In this document: one piece after another, positions 13,837-26,400 of the stretch
How the letters are laid out: the number at the start of each line of letters is the position of its first letter
How positions within the stretch are numbered: the first letter of the stretch is position 1
Assembly: GCA_951230915.1 (NCBI GenBank)
Contig: OX579637.1
Span: forward strand, 7,006,001-7,070,000
Direction of reading: 5' to 3'
Length of the DNA: 64,000 nt
From: Antitrichia curtipendula
Taxonomy: Eukaryota > Streptophyta > Bryopsida > Hypnales > Leucodontaceae
Notes under the pieces: model-generated
Databases searched by the model: none
The model's input: the letters and a program-made list of their open reading frames with translations, nothing else
Told to the model about the DNA's origin: nothing
Made by a program: the position numbers and the translations under genes

Positions 13837-15517
13837 CAAGCCGAATTTATTCCAAATTCTTTTAATTCACGTGGGCATGAATGAAAGTGATGCGCAACTT
13901 AAATATTTCCATGGATTCAAATACTTGAGAGTATTCGCAAGTTCTTCAACCTTGTTGAGGTCGCTCTCAAAATGGAATTCTATGAGATTTGACGTAGGGA
14001 GCCATTAAAGTACAAGCCGAGTTTATTCCAAATTCTTTTAATTCACGTGGAGATGGCTGAAAATGAAGCGTTACTTAAATACTTCCAGGAATTCAAATAC
14101 TTGAGAGTATTTGCAACTTCTTCAACCTTGTTGAAGTAGTTTCCAAAATGGAATTCTATTAGATTTGACGTAGGGAGCGATTAAAGTACAAGCCGAATTT
14201 ATTCCAAATTCTTTTAATTCACGTGGGCATGGATGAAAGTGATTCGCAACTTAAATATTTCCATGAATCCAAATACTTGAGACCATTTGCAACTTCATCA
14301 ACCTTGTTGAAGTCGCTTTCAAAATGGAATTCTATGAGATTTGACGTAGGGAGCCATTAAAGTACAAGCCGAATTTATTCCAAATTCTTTTAATTCACGT
14401 GGGCATGGATGAAAGTGATGCGCAACTTAAATATTTCCATGGATTCAAATACTTGAGAGTATTCGCAAGTTCTTCAACCTTGTTGAGGTCGCTCTCCAAA
14501 TGGAATTCTATGAGATTTGACGTAGGGAGCCATTAAAGTACAAGCCGAATTTATTCCAAATTCTTTTAATTCACGTGGGCATGGATGAAAGTGATGCGCA
14601 ACTTAAATATTTACATGGATTCAAATACTTGAGAGTATTTGCAAGTTCTTCAACCTTGTTGAAGTCGCTTTCAAAATGGAATTCTATGAGATTTGACGTA
14701 GGGAGCCATTAAAGTACAAGCCAAATTTATTCCAAATTCATTTAATTCACGTGGGGATGGATGAAAATGATGCGTTACTTAAATACTTCTATGAATCCAA
14801 ATACTTGAGAGCATTTGCAACTTCATCAACCTTGTTGAAGTCGCTTTCAAAATGGAATTCTATGAGATTTGACGTAGGGAGCCATTAAAGTACAAGCCGA
14901 ATTTATTCCAAATTCTCTTAATTCACGTGGGCATGGATGAAAGTGATGCGCAACTTAAATATTTACATGGATTCAAATACTTGAGAGTATTTGCAAGTTC
15001 TTCAACCTTGTTGAAGTCGCTTCCAAAATGGAATTCTATGAGATTTGACGTAGGGAGCCATTAAAGTACAAGCCGAATTTATTCCAAATTCCTTTAATTC
15101 ACGTGGGCATGGATGAAAGTGATGCGCAACTTAAATATTTCCATGGATTCAAATACTTGAGAGTATTTGCAACTTCTTCAACCTTGTTGAAGTCGCTTTC
15201 AAAATGAAATTCTATGAGATTTGACGTAGGGAGCCACTAAAGTACATGGCCAATTTATTCCAAATTCCTTTAATTCACGTGGGCATGGATGAAAGTGATG
15301 CGCAACTTAAATATTTCCATGGATTCAAATACTTGAGAGTATTTGCAAGTTCTTCAACCTTGTTGAAGTCGCTTTCAAAATGGAATTCTATGAGATTTGA
15401 CGTAGGGAGCCATTAAAGTACAAGCCGAATTTATTCCAAATTCTTTTAATTCACGTGGGCATGGATGAAAGTGATGCGCAACTGAAATATTTCCATGGAT
15501 TCAAATACTTGAGAGGA
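13837..15517. repeat. HOR block C3, start of a third 12-monomer unit
   Basis: It restarts with GGCATGAATG at 13877, 2,112 bp after C2. The first monomers follow C2; then the order shifts to TTACATGGATTC, a CATTTAATTC monomer with TTCTATGAATCC, TTCTCTTAATTC, two TTCCTTTAATTC monomers and CATGGCC. The next ATGGCTG landmark is at 16165, again 2,112 bp after 14053, but the sequence beyond about 15.52 kb belongs to a different duplicated segment. Confidence 0.75.
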
Positions 15518-16675
15518 TTTGCAACTTCTTCAACCTTGTTGAAGTAGTTTCCAAAATGGAATTCTATTAGATTTGACGTAGGGAGTGATTAAAGTACAAG
15601 CCGAGTTTATTCCAAATTCTTCTAATTCACGTGGGGATGGATGAAAATGATGCGTTACTTAAATACTTCCATGAATCCAAATACTTGAGAGCATTTGCAA
15701 CTTCTACAACCTTGTTGAAGTCGCTTTCAAAATGGAATTCTATGAGATTTGGCGTAGGGAGCCATTAAAATACAAGCCGAATTTATTCCAAATTCTTTTA
15801 ATTCACGTGGCCATGGATGAAAGTGATTCGCAACTTAAATATTTCCATGAATCCAAATACTTGAGACCATTTGCAACTTCATCAACCTTGTTGAAGTCGC
15901 TTTCAAAATGGAATTCTATGAGATTTGACGTAGGGAGCCATTAAAGTACAAGCCGAATTTATTCCAAATTCTTTTAATTCACGTGGGCATGGATGAAAGT
16001 GATGCGCAACTTAAATATTTCCATGGATTCAAATACTTGAGAGGATTCGCAAGTTCTTCAACCTTGTTGAGGTCGCTCTCAAAATGGAATTCTATGAGAT
16101 TTGACGTAGGGAGCCATTAAAGTACAAGCCGAATTTATTCCAAATTCTTTTAATTCACGTGGAGATGGCTGAAAATGAAGCGTTACTTAAATACTTCCAG
16201 GAATTCAAATACTTGAGAGTATTTGCAACTTCTTCAACCTTGTTGAAGTAGTTTCCAAAATGGAATTCTATTAGATTTGACGTAGGGAGCGATTATAGTA
16301 CAAGCCGAGTTTATTCCAAATTCATTTAATTCACGTGGGGATGGATGAAAATGATGCGTTACTTAAATACTTCCATGAATCCAAATATTTGAGAGCATTT
16401 GCAACTTCTACAACCTTGTTGAAGTCGCTTTCAAAATGGAATTCTATGAGATTTGACGTAGGGAGCCATTAAAGTACAAGCCGAATTTATTCCAAATTCT
16501 TTTAATTCACGTGGGCATGGATGAAAGTGATGCGCAACTTAAATATTTCCATGGATTCAAATACTTGAGAGTATTCGCAAGTTCTTCAACCTTGTTGAGG
16601 TCGCTCTCCAAATGGAATTCTATGAGATTTGACGTAGGGAGCCATTAAAGTACAAGCCGAATTTATTCCAAATTC
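15518..16675. repeat. Segment duplicated again at 22.56 kb (offset 7,041 bp)
   Basis: The order GGGAGTGATT, TTCTTCTAATTC, GCCATTAAAATACAAG, GAGAGGATTCGC, ATGGCTG plus TAG, and the rare GCGATTATAGT (near 16293) is found again at 22559-23716, for example GCGATTATAGT near 23334. The offset is 40 monomers plus 1 bp. A clear difference is near 16456: TTTGACGTAGG here against TTTGGCGTAGG at 23497. It occurs a third time at about 31.89-33.05 kb inside the 55-monomer duplicate. Confidence 0.75.
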
Positions 16676-18552
16676 CTTTAATTCACGTGGGCATGGATGA
16701 AAGTGATGCGCAACTTAAATATTTCCATGGATTCAAATACTTGAGAGTATTTGCAACTTCTTCAACCTTGTTGAAGTCGCTTTCAAAATGAAATTCTATG
16801 AGATTTGACGTAGGGAGCCACTAAAGTACATGGCCAATTTATTCCAAATTCTTTTAATTCACGTGGAGATGGATGAAAATGATGCGCAACTTAAATATTT
16901 CCATGGATTCAAATACTTGAGAGTATTTGCAAGTTCTTCAACCTTGTTGAAGTCGCTTTCAAAATGGAATTCTATGAGATTTGACGTAGGGAGCCATTAA
17001 AGTACAAGCCAAATTTATTCCAAATTCTTTTAATTCACGTGGGCATGGATGAAAATGATGCGCAAGTTAAATATTTGCATGGATTCAAATACTTGAGAGT
17101 ATTTGCAAGTTCTTCAACCTTGTTGAAGTCGCTTTCAAAATGGAATTCTATGAGATTTGACGTAGGGAGCCATTAAAGTACAAGCCGAATTTATTCCAAA
17201 TTCTTTTAATTCATGTCGGCATGGATGAAAGTGATGCGCAACTTAAATATTTCCATGGATTCAAATACTTGAGAGTATTCGCAAGTTCTTCAACCTTGTT
17301 GAAGTCGCTTTCAAAATGGAGATCTATGAGATTTGATGTAGGGAGCCATTAAAGTACAAGCCAAATTTATTCCAAATTCTTTTAATTCATGTGGGGATGG
17401 ATGAAAATGATGCGCAACTTAAATATTTCCATGAATTCAAATACTTGAGAGTATTTCCAACTTCTACGACCTTGTTGAAGTCGCTTTTAAAATGGCGTTC
17501 TATAACCTTTGACGTAGGAAGCCATTAAAGTACAGGCCCAGTTTATTCCAATTTTCTTTTAATTCAGGTGGAGATGGATGAAAATGATGCTTTACTTAAA
17601 TACTTCCATGAATTCAAATACTTGAGAGTATTTGCAGCTTCTACAACCTTGCTGAAGACTCTTTTAAAATGGAATTCTATGAGATTTGACGTAGGGAGCG
17701 ACTAAAGTACATGGCCAATTTATTCCAAATTCTTTTAATTCACGTGGAGATGGATGAAAGTGATGCGCAAGTTAAATATTTCCATGAATTCAAATACTTG
17801 AGAGTATTTGCAAGTTCTTCAACCTTGTTGAAGTCGCTTTCACAATGGAATTCTATGAGATTTGACGTAGGGAGCCATTAAAGTACAAGCCGAATTTATT
17901 CCAAATTCTTTTAATTCACGTGGAGATGGCTGAAAATGAAGCGTTACTTAAATACTTCCAGGAATTCAAATACTTGAGAGTATTTGCAACTTCTTCAACC
18001 TTGTTGAAGTAGTTTCCAAAATGGAATTCTATTAGATTTGACGTAGGGAGCCATTAAAGTACAAGCCGAATTTATTCCAAATTCTTTTAATTCACGTGGG
18101 CATGGATGAAAGTGATGCGCAACTTAAATATTTCCATGGATTCAAATACTTGAGAGTATTTGCAAGTTCTTCAACCTTGTTGAAGTCGCTTTCAAAATGG
18201 AATTCTATTAGATTTGACGTAGGGAGCGATTAAAGTACAAGCCGAGTTTATTCCAAATTCATTTAATTCACGTGGGGATGGATGAAAATGATGCGTTACT
18301 TAAATACTTCCATGAATCCAAATATTTGAGAGCATTTGCAACTTCTACAACCTTGTTGAAGTCGCTTTCAAAATGGAATTCTATGAGATTTGGCGTAGGG
18401 AGCCATTAAAGTACAAGCCGAATTTATTCCAAATTCTTTTAATTCACGTGGGCATGGATGAAAGTGATGCGCAACTTAAATATTTCCATGGATTCAAATA
18501 CTTGAGAGGATTCGCAAGTTCTTCAACCTTGTTGAGGTCGCTCTCCAAATGG

Positions 18553-19835
18553 AATTCTATGAGATTTGACGTAGGGAGCCATTAAAGTACAAGCCGAATT
18601 TATTCCAAATTCTTTTAATTCACGTGGAGATGGCTGAAAATGAAGCGTTACTTAAATACTTCCAGGAATTCAAATACTTGAGAGTATTTGCAACTTCTTC
18701 AACCTTGTTGAAGTAGTTTCCAAAATGGAATTCTATTAGATTTGACGTAGGGAGTGATTAAAGTACAAGCCGAGTTTATTCCAAATTCTTCTAATTCACG
18801 TGGGGATGGATGAAAATGATGCGTTACTTAAATACTTCCATGAATCTAAATACTTGAGAGCATTTGCAACTTCTACAACCTTGTTGAAGTCGCTTTCAAA
18901 ATGGAATTCTATGAGATTTGGCGTAGGGAGCCATTAAAATACAAGCCGAATTTATTCCAAATTCTTTTAATTCACGTGGCCATGGATGAAAGTGCTTCGC
19001 AACTTAAATATTTCCATGAATCCAAATACTTGAGACCATTTGCAACTTCATCAACCTTGTTGAAGTCGCTTTCAAAATGGAATTCTATGAGATTTGACGT
19101 AGGGAGCCATTAAAGTACAAGCCGAATTTATTCCAAATTCTTTTAATTCACGTGGGCATGGATGAAAGTGATGCGCAACTTAAATATTTCCATGGATTCA
19201 AATACTTGAGAGGATTCGCAAGTTCTTCAACCTTGTTGAGGTCGCTCTCCAAATGGAATTCTATGAGATTTGACGTCGGGAGCCATTAAAGTACAAGCCG
19301 AATTTATTCCAAATTCTTTTAATTCACGTGGGCATGGATGAAAGTGATGCGCAACTTAAATATTTACATGGATTCAAATACTTGAGAGTATTCGCAAGTT
19401 CTTCAACCTTGTTGAAGTCGCTTTCAAAATGGAATTCTATGAGATTTGACGGAGGGAGCCATTAAAGTACAAGCCAAATTTATTCCAAATTCATTTAATT
19501 CACGTGGGGATGGATGAAAATGATGCGTTACTTAAATACTTCCATGAATCCAAATACTTGAGAGCATTTGCAACTTCATCAACCTTGTTGAAGTCGCTTT
19601 CAAAATGGAATTCTATGAGATTTGACGTAGGGAGCCATTAAAGTACAAGCCGAATTTATTCCAAATTCTCTTAATTCACGTGGGCATGGATGAAAGTGAT
19701 GCGCAACTTAAATATTTACATGGATTCAAATACTTGAGAGTATTTGCAAGTTCTTCAACCTTGTTGAAGTCGCTTCCAAAATGGAATTCTATGAGATTTG
19801 ACGTAGGGAGCCATTAAAGTACAAGCCGAATTTAT
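18553..19835. repeat. Nested 9-monomer-offset duplication inside D1, copy 1
   Basis: From just after CTCTCCAAATGG near 18553 to about 19835 the sequence recurs at offset 1,584 (20137-21419). Shared rare markers are GGGAGTGATT, GAATCTAAATAC, GACGTCGGG (cggg at 19277 and 20861) and GACGGAGGG (about 19449 and 21033). Differences seen: GTGCTTCGC against GTGATTCGC and GCAACTTCT against GCTACTTCT. It ends where one copy reads TTCCTTTAATTC and the other TTCTTTTAATTC. Confidence 0.8.
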
Positions 19836-20136
19836 TCCAAATTCCTTTAATTCACGTGGGCATGGATGAAAGTGATGCGCAACTTAAATATTTCCATGGA
19901 TTCAAATACTTGAGAGTATTTGCAACTTCTTCAACCTTGTTGAAGTCGCTTTCAAAATGAAATTCTATGAGATTTGACGTAGGGAGCCACTAAAGTACAT
20001 GGCCAATTTATTCCAAATTCTTTTAATTCACGTGGAGATGGATGAAAATGATGCGCAACTTAAATATTTCCATGGATTCAAATACTTGAGAGTATTTGCA
20101 AGTTCTTCAACCTTGTTGAAGTCGCTTTCAAAATGG

Positions 20137-21419
20137 AATTCTATGAGATTTGACGTAGGGAGCCATTAAAGTACAAGCCGAATTTATTCCAAATTCTTTT
20201 AATTCACGTGGAGATGGCTGAAAATGAAGCGTTACTTAAATACTTCCAGGAATTCAAATACTTGAGAGTATTTGCAACTTCTTCAACCTTGTTGAAGTAG
20301 TTTCCAAAATGGAATTCTATTAGATTTGACGTAGGGAGTGATTAAAGTACAAGCCGAGTTTATTCCAAATTCTTCTAATTCACGTGGGGATGGATGAAAA
20401 TGATGCGTTACTTAAATACTTCCATGAATCTAAATACTTGAGAGCATTTGCTACTTCTACAACCTTGTTGAAGTCGCTTTCAAAATGGAATTCTATGAGA
20501 TTTGGCGTAGGGAGCCATTAAAATACAAGCCGAATTTATTCCAAATTCTTTTAATTCACGTGGCCATGGATGAAAGTGATTCGCAACTTAAATATTTCCA
20601 TGAATCCAAATACTTGAGACCATTTGCAACTTCATCAACCTTGTTGAAGTCGCTTTCAAAATGGAATTCTATGAGATTTGACGTAGGGAGCCATTAAAGT
20701 ACAAGCCGAATTTATTCCAAATTCTTTTAATTCACGTGGGCATGGATGAAAGTGATGCGCAACTTAAATATTTCCATGGATTCAAATACTTGAGAGGATT
20801 CGCAAGTTCTTCAACCTTGTTGAGGTCGCTCTCCAAATGGAATTCTATGAGATTTGACGTCGGGAGCCATTAAAGTACAAGCCGAATTTATTCCAAATTC
20901 TTTTAATTCACGTGGGCATGGATGAAAGTGATGCGCAACTTAAATATTTACATGGATTCAAATACTTGAGAGTATTCGCAAGTTCTTCAACCTTGTTGAA
21001 GTCGCTTTCAAAATGGAATTCTATGAGATTTGACGGAGGGAGCCATTAAAGTACAAGCCAAATTTATTCCAAATTCATTTAATTCACGTGGGGATGGATG
21101 AAAATGATGCGTTACTTAAATACTTCCATGAATCCAAATACTTGAGAGCATTTGCAACTTCATCAACCTTGTTGAAGTCGCTTTCAAAATGGAATTCTAT
21201 GAGATTTGACGTAGGGAGCCATTAAAGTACAAGCCGAATTTATTCCAAATTCTCTTAATTCACGTGGGCATGGATGAAAGTGATGCGCAACTTAAATATT
21301 TACATGGATTCAAATACTTGAGAGTATTTGCAAGTTCTTCAACCTTGTTGAAGTCGCTTCCAAAATGGAATTCTATGAGATTTGACGTAGGGAGCCATTA
21401 AAGTACAAGCCGAATTTAT
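20137..21419. repeat. Nested 9-monomer-offset duplication inside D1, copy 2
   Basis: This is the second copy of the nested unit, with the same GACGTCGGG and GACGGAGGG markers. In the large duplicate D2 both nested copies are present (about 28.23 and 29.82 kb), so this nested duplication is older than the 55-monomer duplication. Confidence 0.78.
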
Positions 21420-22558
21420 TCCAAATTCTTTTAATTCACGTGGCCATGGATGAAAGTGATTCGCAACTTAAATATTTCCATGAATCCAAATACTTGAGAC
21501 CATTTGCAGCTTCATCAACCTTGTTGAAGTCGCTTTCAAAATGGAATTCTATGAGATTTGACGTAGGGAGCCATTAAAGTACAAGCCGAATTTATTCCAA
21601 ATTCTTTTAATTCACGTGGGCATGGATGAAAGTGATGCGCAACTTAAATATTTCCATGGATTCAAATACTTGAGAGGATTCGCAAGTTCTTCAACCTTGT
21701 TGAGGTCGCTCTCCAAATGGAATTCTATCAGATTTGACGTAGGGAGCCATTAAAGTACAAGCCGAATTTATTCCAAATTCTTTTAATTCACGTGGGCATG
21801 GATGAAAGTGATGCGCAACTTAAATATTTACATGGATTCAAATACTTGAGAGTATTTGCAAGTTCTTCAACCTTGTTGAAGTCGCTTTCAAAATGGAATT
21901 CTATGAGATTTGACGTAGGGAGCCATTAAAGTACAAGCCAAATTTATTCCAAATTCATTTAATTCACGTGGGGATGGATGAAAATGATGCGTTACTTAAA
22001 TACTTCCATGAATCCAAATACTTGAGAGCATTTGCAACTTCATCAACCTTGTTGAAGTCGCTTCCAAAATGGAATTCTATGAGATTTGACGTAGGGAGCC
22101 ATTAAAGTACAAGCCGAATTTATTCCAAATTCCTTTAATTCACGTGGGCATGGATGAAAGTGATGCGCAACTTAAATATTTCCATGGATTCAAATACTTG
22201 AGAGTATTTGCAACTTCTTCAACCTTGTTGAAGTCGCTTTCAAAATGAAATTCTATGAGATTTGACGTAGGGAGCCACTAAAGTACATGGCCAATTTATT
22301 CCAAATTCTTTTAATTCACGTGGAGATGGATGAAAATGATGCGCAACTTAAATATTTCCATGGATTCAAATACTTGAGAGTATTTGCAAGTTCTTCAACC
22401 TTGTTGAAGTCGCTTTCAAAATGGAATTCTATGAGATTTGACGTAGGGAGCCATTAAAGTACAAGCCGAATTTATTCCAAATTCTTTTAATTCACGTGGA
22501 GATGGCTGAAAATGAAGCGTTACTTAAATACTTCCAGGAATTCAAATACTTGAGAGTA

Positions 22559-23716
22559 TTTGCAACTTCTTCAACCTTGTTGAAGTAGTTTCCAAAATGG
22601 AATTCTATTAGATTTGACGTAGGGAGTGATTAAAGTACAAGCCGAGTTTATTCCAAATTCTTCTAATTCACGTGGGGATGGATGAAAATGATGCGTTACT
22701 TAAATACTTCCATGAATCCAAATACTTGAGAGCATTTGCAACTTCTACAACCTTGTTGAAGTCGCTTTCAAAATGGAATTCTATGAGATTTGGCGTAGGG
22801 AGCCATTAAAATACAAGCCGAATTTATTCCAAATTCTTTTAATTCACGTGGCCATGGATGAAAGTGATTCGCAACTTAAATATTTCCATGAATCCAAATA
22901 CTTGAGACCATTTGCAACTTCATCAACCTTGTTGAAGTCGCTTTCAAAATGGAATTCTATGAGATTTGACGTAGGGAGCCATTAAAGTACAAGCCGAATT
23001 TATTCCAAATTCTTTTAATTCACGTGGGCATGGATGAAAGTGATGCGCAACTTAAATATTTCCATGGATTCAAATACTTGAGAGGATTCGCAAGTTCTTC
23101 AACCTTGTTGAGGTCGCTCTCAAAATGGAATTCTATGAGATTTGACGTAGGGAGCCATTAAAGTACAAGCCGAATTTATTCCAAATTCTTTTAATTCACG
23201 TGGAGATGGCTGAAAATGAAGCGTTACTTAAATACTTCCAGGAATTCAAATACTTGAGAGTATTTGCAACTTCTTCAACCTTGTTGAAGTAGTTTCCAAA
23301 ATGGAATTCTATTAGATTTGACGTAGGGAGCGATTATAGTACAAGCCGAGTTTATTCCAAATTCATTTAATTCACGTGGGGATGGATGAAAATGATGCGT
23401 TACTTAAATACTTCCATGAATCCAAATATTTGAGAGCATTTGCAACTTCTACAACCTTGTTGAAGTCGCTTTCAAAATGGAATTCTATGAGATTTGGCGT
23501 AGGGAGCCATTAAAGTACAAGCCGAATTTATTCCAAATTCTTTTAATTCACGTGGGCATGGATGAAAGTGATGCGCAACTTAAATATTTCCATGGATTCA
23601 AATACTTGAGAGTATTCGCAAGTTCTTCAACCTTGTTGAGGTCGCTCTCCAAATGGAATTCTATGAGATTTGACGTAGGGAGCCATTAAAGTACAAGCCG
23701 AATTTATTCCAAATTC
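22559..23716. repeat. Second copy of the 7,041-bp-offset segment
   Basis: Matches 15518-16675 marker for marker, including the unusual GCGATTATAGT that replaces the usual GATTAAAGT. Its presence within D1, and again within D2, shows that the segment moved or was duplicated before the 55-monomer event. Confidence 0.75.
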
Positions 23717-26400
23717 TTTTAATTCACGTGGGCATGGATGAAAGTGATGCGCAACTTAAATATTTACATGGATTCAAATACTTGAGAGTATTTGCAAGTT
23801 CTTCAACCTTGTTGAAGTCGCTTTCAAAATGGAATTCTATGAGATTTGACGTAGGGAGCCATTAAAGTACAAGCCGAATTTATTCCAAATTCATTTAATT
23901 CACGTGGGGATGGATGAAAATGATGCGTTACTTAAATACTTCCATGAATCCAAATACTTGAGAGCATTTGCAACTTCATCAACCTTGTTGAAGTCGCTTT
24001 CAAAATGGAGTTCTATGAGATTTGACGTAGGGAGCCATTAAAGTACAAGCCGAATTTATTCCAAATTCTATTAATTCACGTGGGCATGGATGAAAGTGAT
24101 GCGCAACTTAATTCTTACATGGATTCAAATACTTGAGAGTATTTGCAAGTTCTTCAACCTTGTTGAAGTCGCTTCCAAAATGGAATTCTATGAGATTTGA
24201 CGTAGGGAGCCATTAAAGTACAAGCCGAATTTATTCCAAATTCCTTTAATTCTCGTGGGGATGGATGAAAGTGATGCGCAACTTAAATATTTCCATGGAT
24301 TCAAATACTTGAGAGTATTTGCAACTTCTTCAACCTTGTTGAAGTCGCTTTCAAAATGAAATTCTATGAGATTTGACGTAGGGAGCCACTAAAGTACATG
24401 GCCAATTTATTCCAAATTCTTTTAATTCACGTAGAGATGGATGAAAGTGATGCGCAAGTTAAATATTTCCAGGAAATCAAATACTTGAGAGTATTTGCAA
24501 GTTCTTCAACCTTGTTGAAGTCGCTTTCAAAATGGAATTCTATGAGATTTGACGTAGGGAGCCATTAAAGTACAAGCCAAATTTATTCCAAATTCTTTTA
24601 ATTCACGTGGGCATGGATGAAAATAAAGCGTTACTTAAATACTTCCAGGAATTCAAATACTTGAGAGTATTTGCAACTTCTTCAACCTTGTTGAAGTAGT
24701 TTCCAAAATGGAATTCTATTAGATTTGACGTAGGGAGCGATTAAAGTACAAGCCGAGTTTATTCCAAATTCTTTTAATTCACGTCGGCATGGATGAAAGT
24801 GATGCGCAACTTAAATATTTCCATGGATTCAAATACTTGAGAGTATTTGCAACTTCTTCAACCTTGTTGAAGTCGCTTTCAAAATGGAATTCTATGAGAT
24901 TTGACGTAGGGAGCCATTAAAGTACAAGCCGAATTTATTCCAAATTCCTTTAATTCTCGTGGGGATGGATGAAAGTGATGCGCAACTTGAATATTTCCAT
25001 GGATTTAAATACTTGAGAGTATTTGCAACTTCTTCAACCTTGTTGAAGTTGCTTTCAAAATGGAGTTCTATGAGATTTGATGTAGGGAGCCATTAAAGTA
25101 CAAGCCAAATTTATTCCAAATTCTTTTAATTCATGAGGGGATAGATGAAAATGATGCGCACCTTAAATATTTCCATGAATTCAAATACTTGAGAGTATTT
25201 CCAACTTCTACGACCTTGTTGAAGTCGCTTTTAAAATGGCGTTCTATAACCTTTGATGTAGGGAGCCATTAAAGTACAGGCCCAGTTTATTCCATTTTTC
25301 TTTTAATTCAGGTGGAGATGGATGAAAATGATGCTTTACTTAAATACTTCCTTGAATTCAAATACTTGAGAGCATTTGCAACTTCTACAACCTTGCTGAA
25401 GACTCTTTTAAAATAAAGTTCTATGACATTTGACGCAGGGAGCCACTAAAGTACATGGCCAGTTTATTCCAAATTCTTTTAATTCACGTGGAGATGGATG
25501 AAAGTGATGCGCAAGTTAAATATTTCCAGGAAATCAAATACTTGAGAGTATTTGCAAGTTCTTCAACCTTGTTGAAGTCGCTTTCAAAATGGAATTCTAT
25601 GAGATTTGACGTAGGGAGCCATTAAAGTACAAGCCAAATTTATTCCAAATTCCTTTAATTCACGTGGGCATGGATGAAAATGATGCGCAAGTTAAATATT
25701 TACATGGATTCAAACACTTAAGAGTATTTGCAAGTTCTTCAACCTTGTTGAAGTCGCTTTCAAAATGGAATTCTATGAGATTTGACGTAGAGAGCCATTA
25801 AAGTACAAGCCGAATTTATTCCAAATTCTTTTAATTCACGTGGAGATGGATGAAAATGATGCGTTACTTAAATACTTCCATGAATCCAAATACTTGAGAG
25901 CATTTGCAACTTCATCAACCTTCTTGAAGTCGCTTTCAAAATGGAGTTCTATGAGATTTGATGTAGAGAGCCATTAAAGTACAAGCCAAATTTATTCCAA
26001 ATTCCTTTAATTCACGTGGGCATGGATGAAAATGATGCGCAAGTTAAATATTTACATGGATTCAAACACTTAAGAGTATTTGCAAGATCTTCAACCTTCT
26101 TGAAGTCGCTTTCAAAATGGAGTTCTATGAGATTTGATGTAGAGAGCCATTAAAGTACAAGCCAAATTTATTCCAAATTCCTTTAATTCACGTGGGCATG
26201 GATGAAAATGATGCGCAACTTAAATATTTACATGGATTCAAATACTTGAGAGTATTTGCAAGTTCTTCAACCTTGTTGAAGTCGCTTTCAAAATGGAATT
26301 CTATGAGATTTGACGTAGAGAGCCATTAAAGTACAAGTTGAATTTATTCCAAATTCTTTTAATTCACGTGGGCATGGATGAAAGTGATGCGCAAGTTAAA

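Larger units (their letters stand above)
16720..26400. repeat. 55-monomer (9,681 bp) tandem duplication, copy D1
   Basis: Rare variants recur 9,681 bp downstream: GGAGATCTATG at 17320 and 27001, GTGCTTCGC near 18994 and 28675, TTTGCTACTTC near 20449 and 30130. After the two-monomer loss in copy 2 the offset is 9,329: TTAATTCTTACATGG near 24109, GATAGATGAAAATG near 25140 and TTGCAAGATCTTC near 26080 all recur. Left of about 16,713 the two copies differ at several sites (TAGGGAG against TAGAGAG, AAGCCGA against AAGTTGA), so the left end lies about 16,713-16,720. Length equals 55 x 176 plus 1, explained by two +1 monomers and one -1 monomer inside. Confidence 0.88.

Noticed and set aside
19265..19290. 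Possible CENP-B box around GACGTCGGG
   Set aside because: The required TTCG and A positions of NTTCGNNNNANNCGGGN are not met; CGGG is present only because of a rare A to C change in two nested copies.
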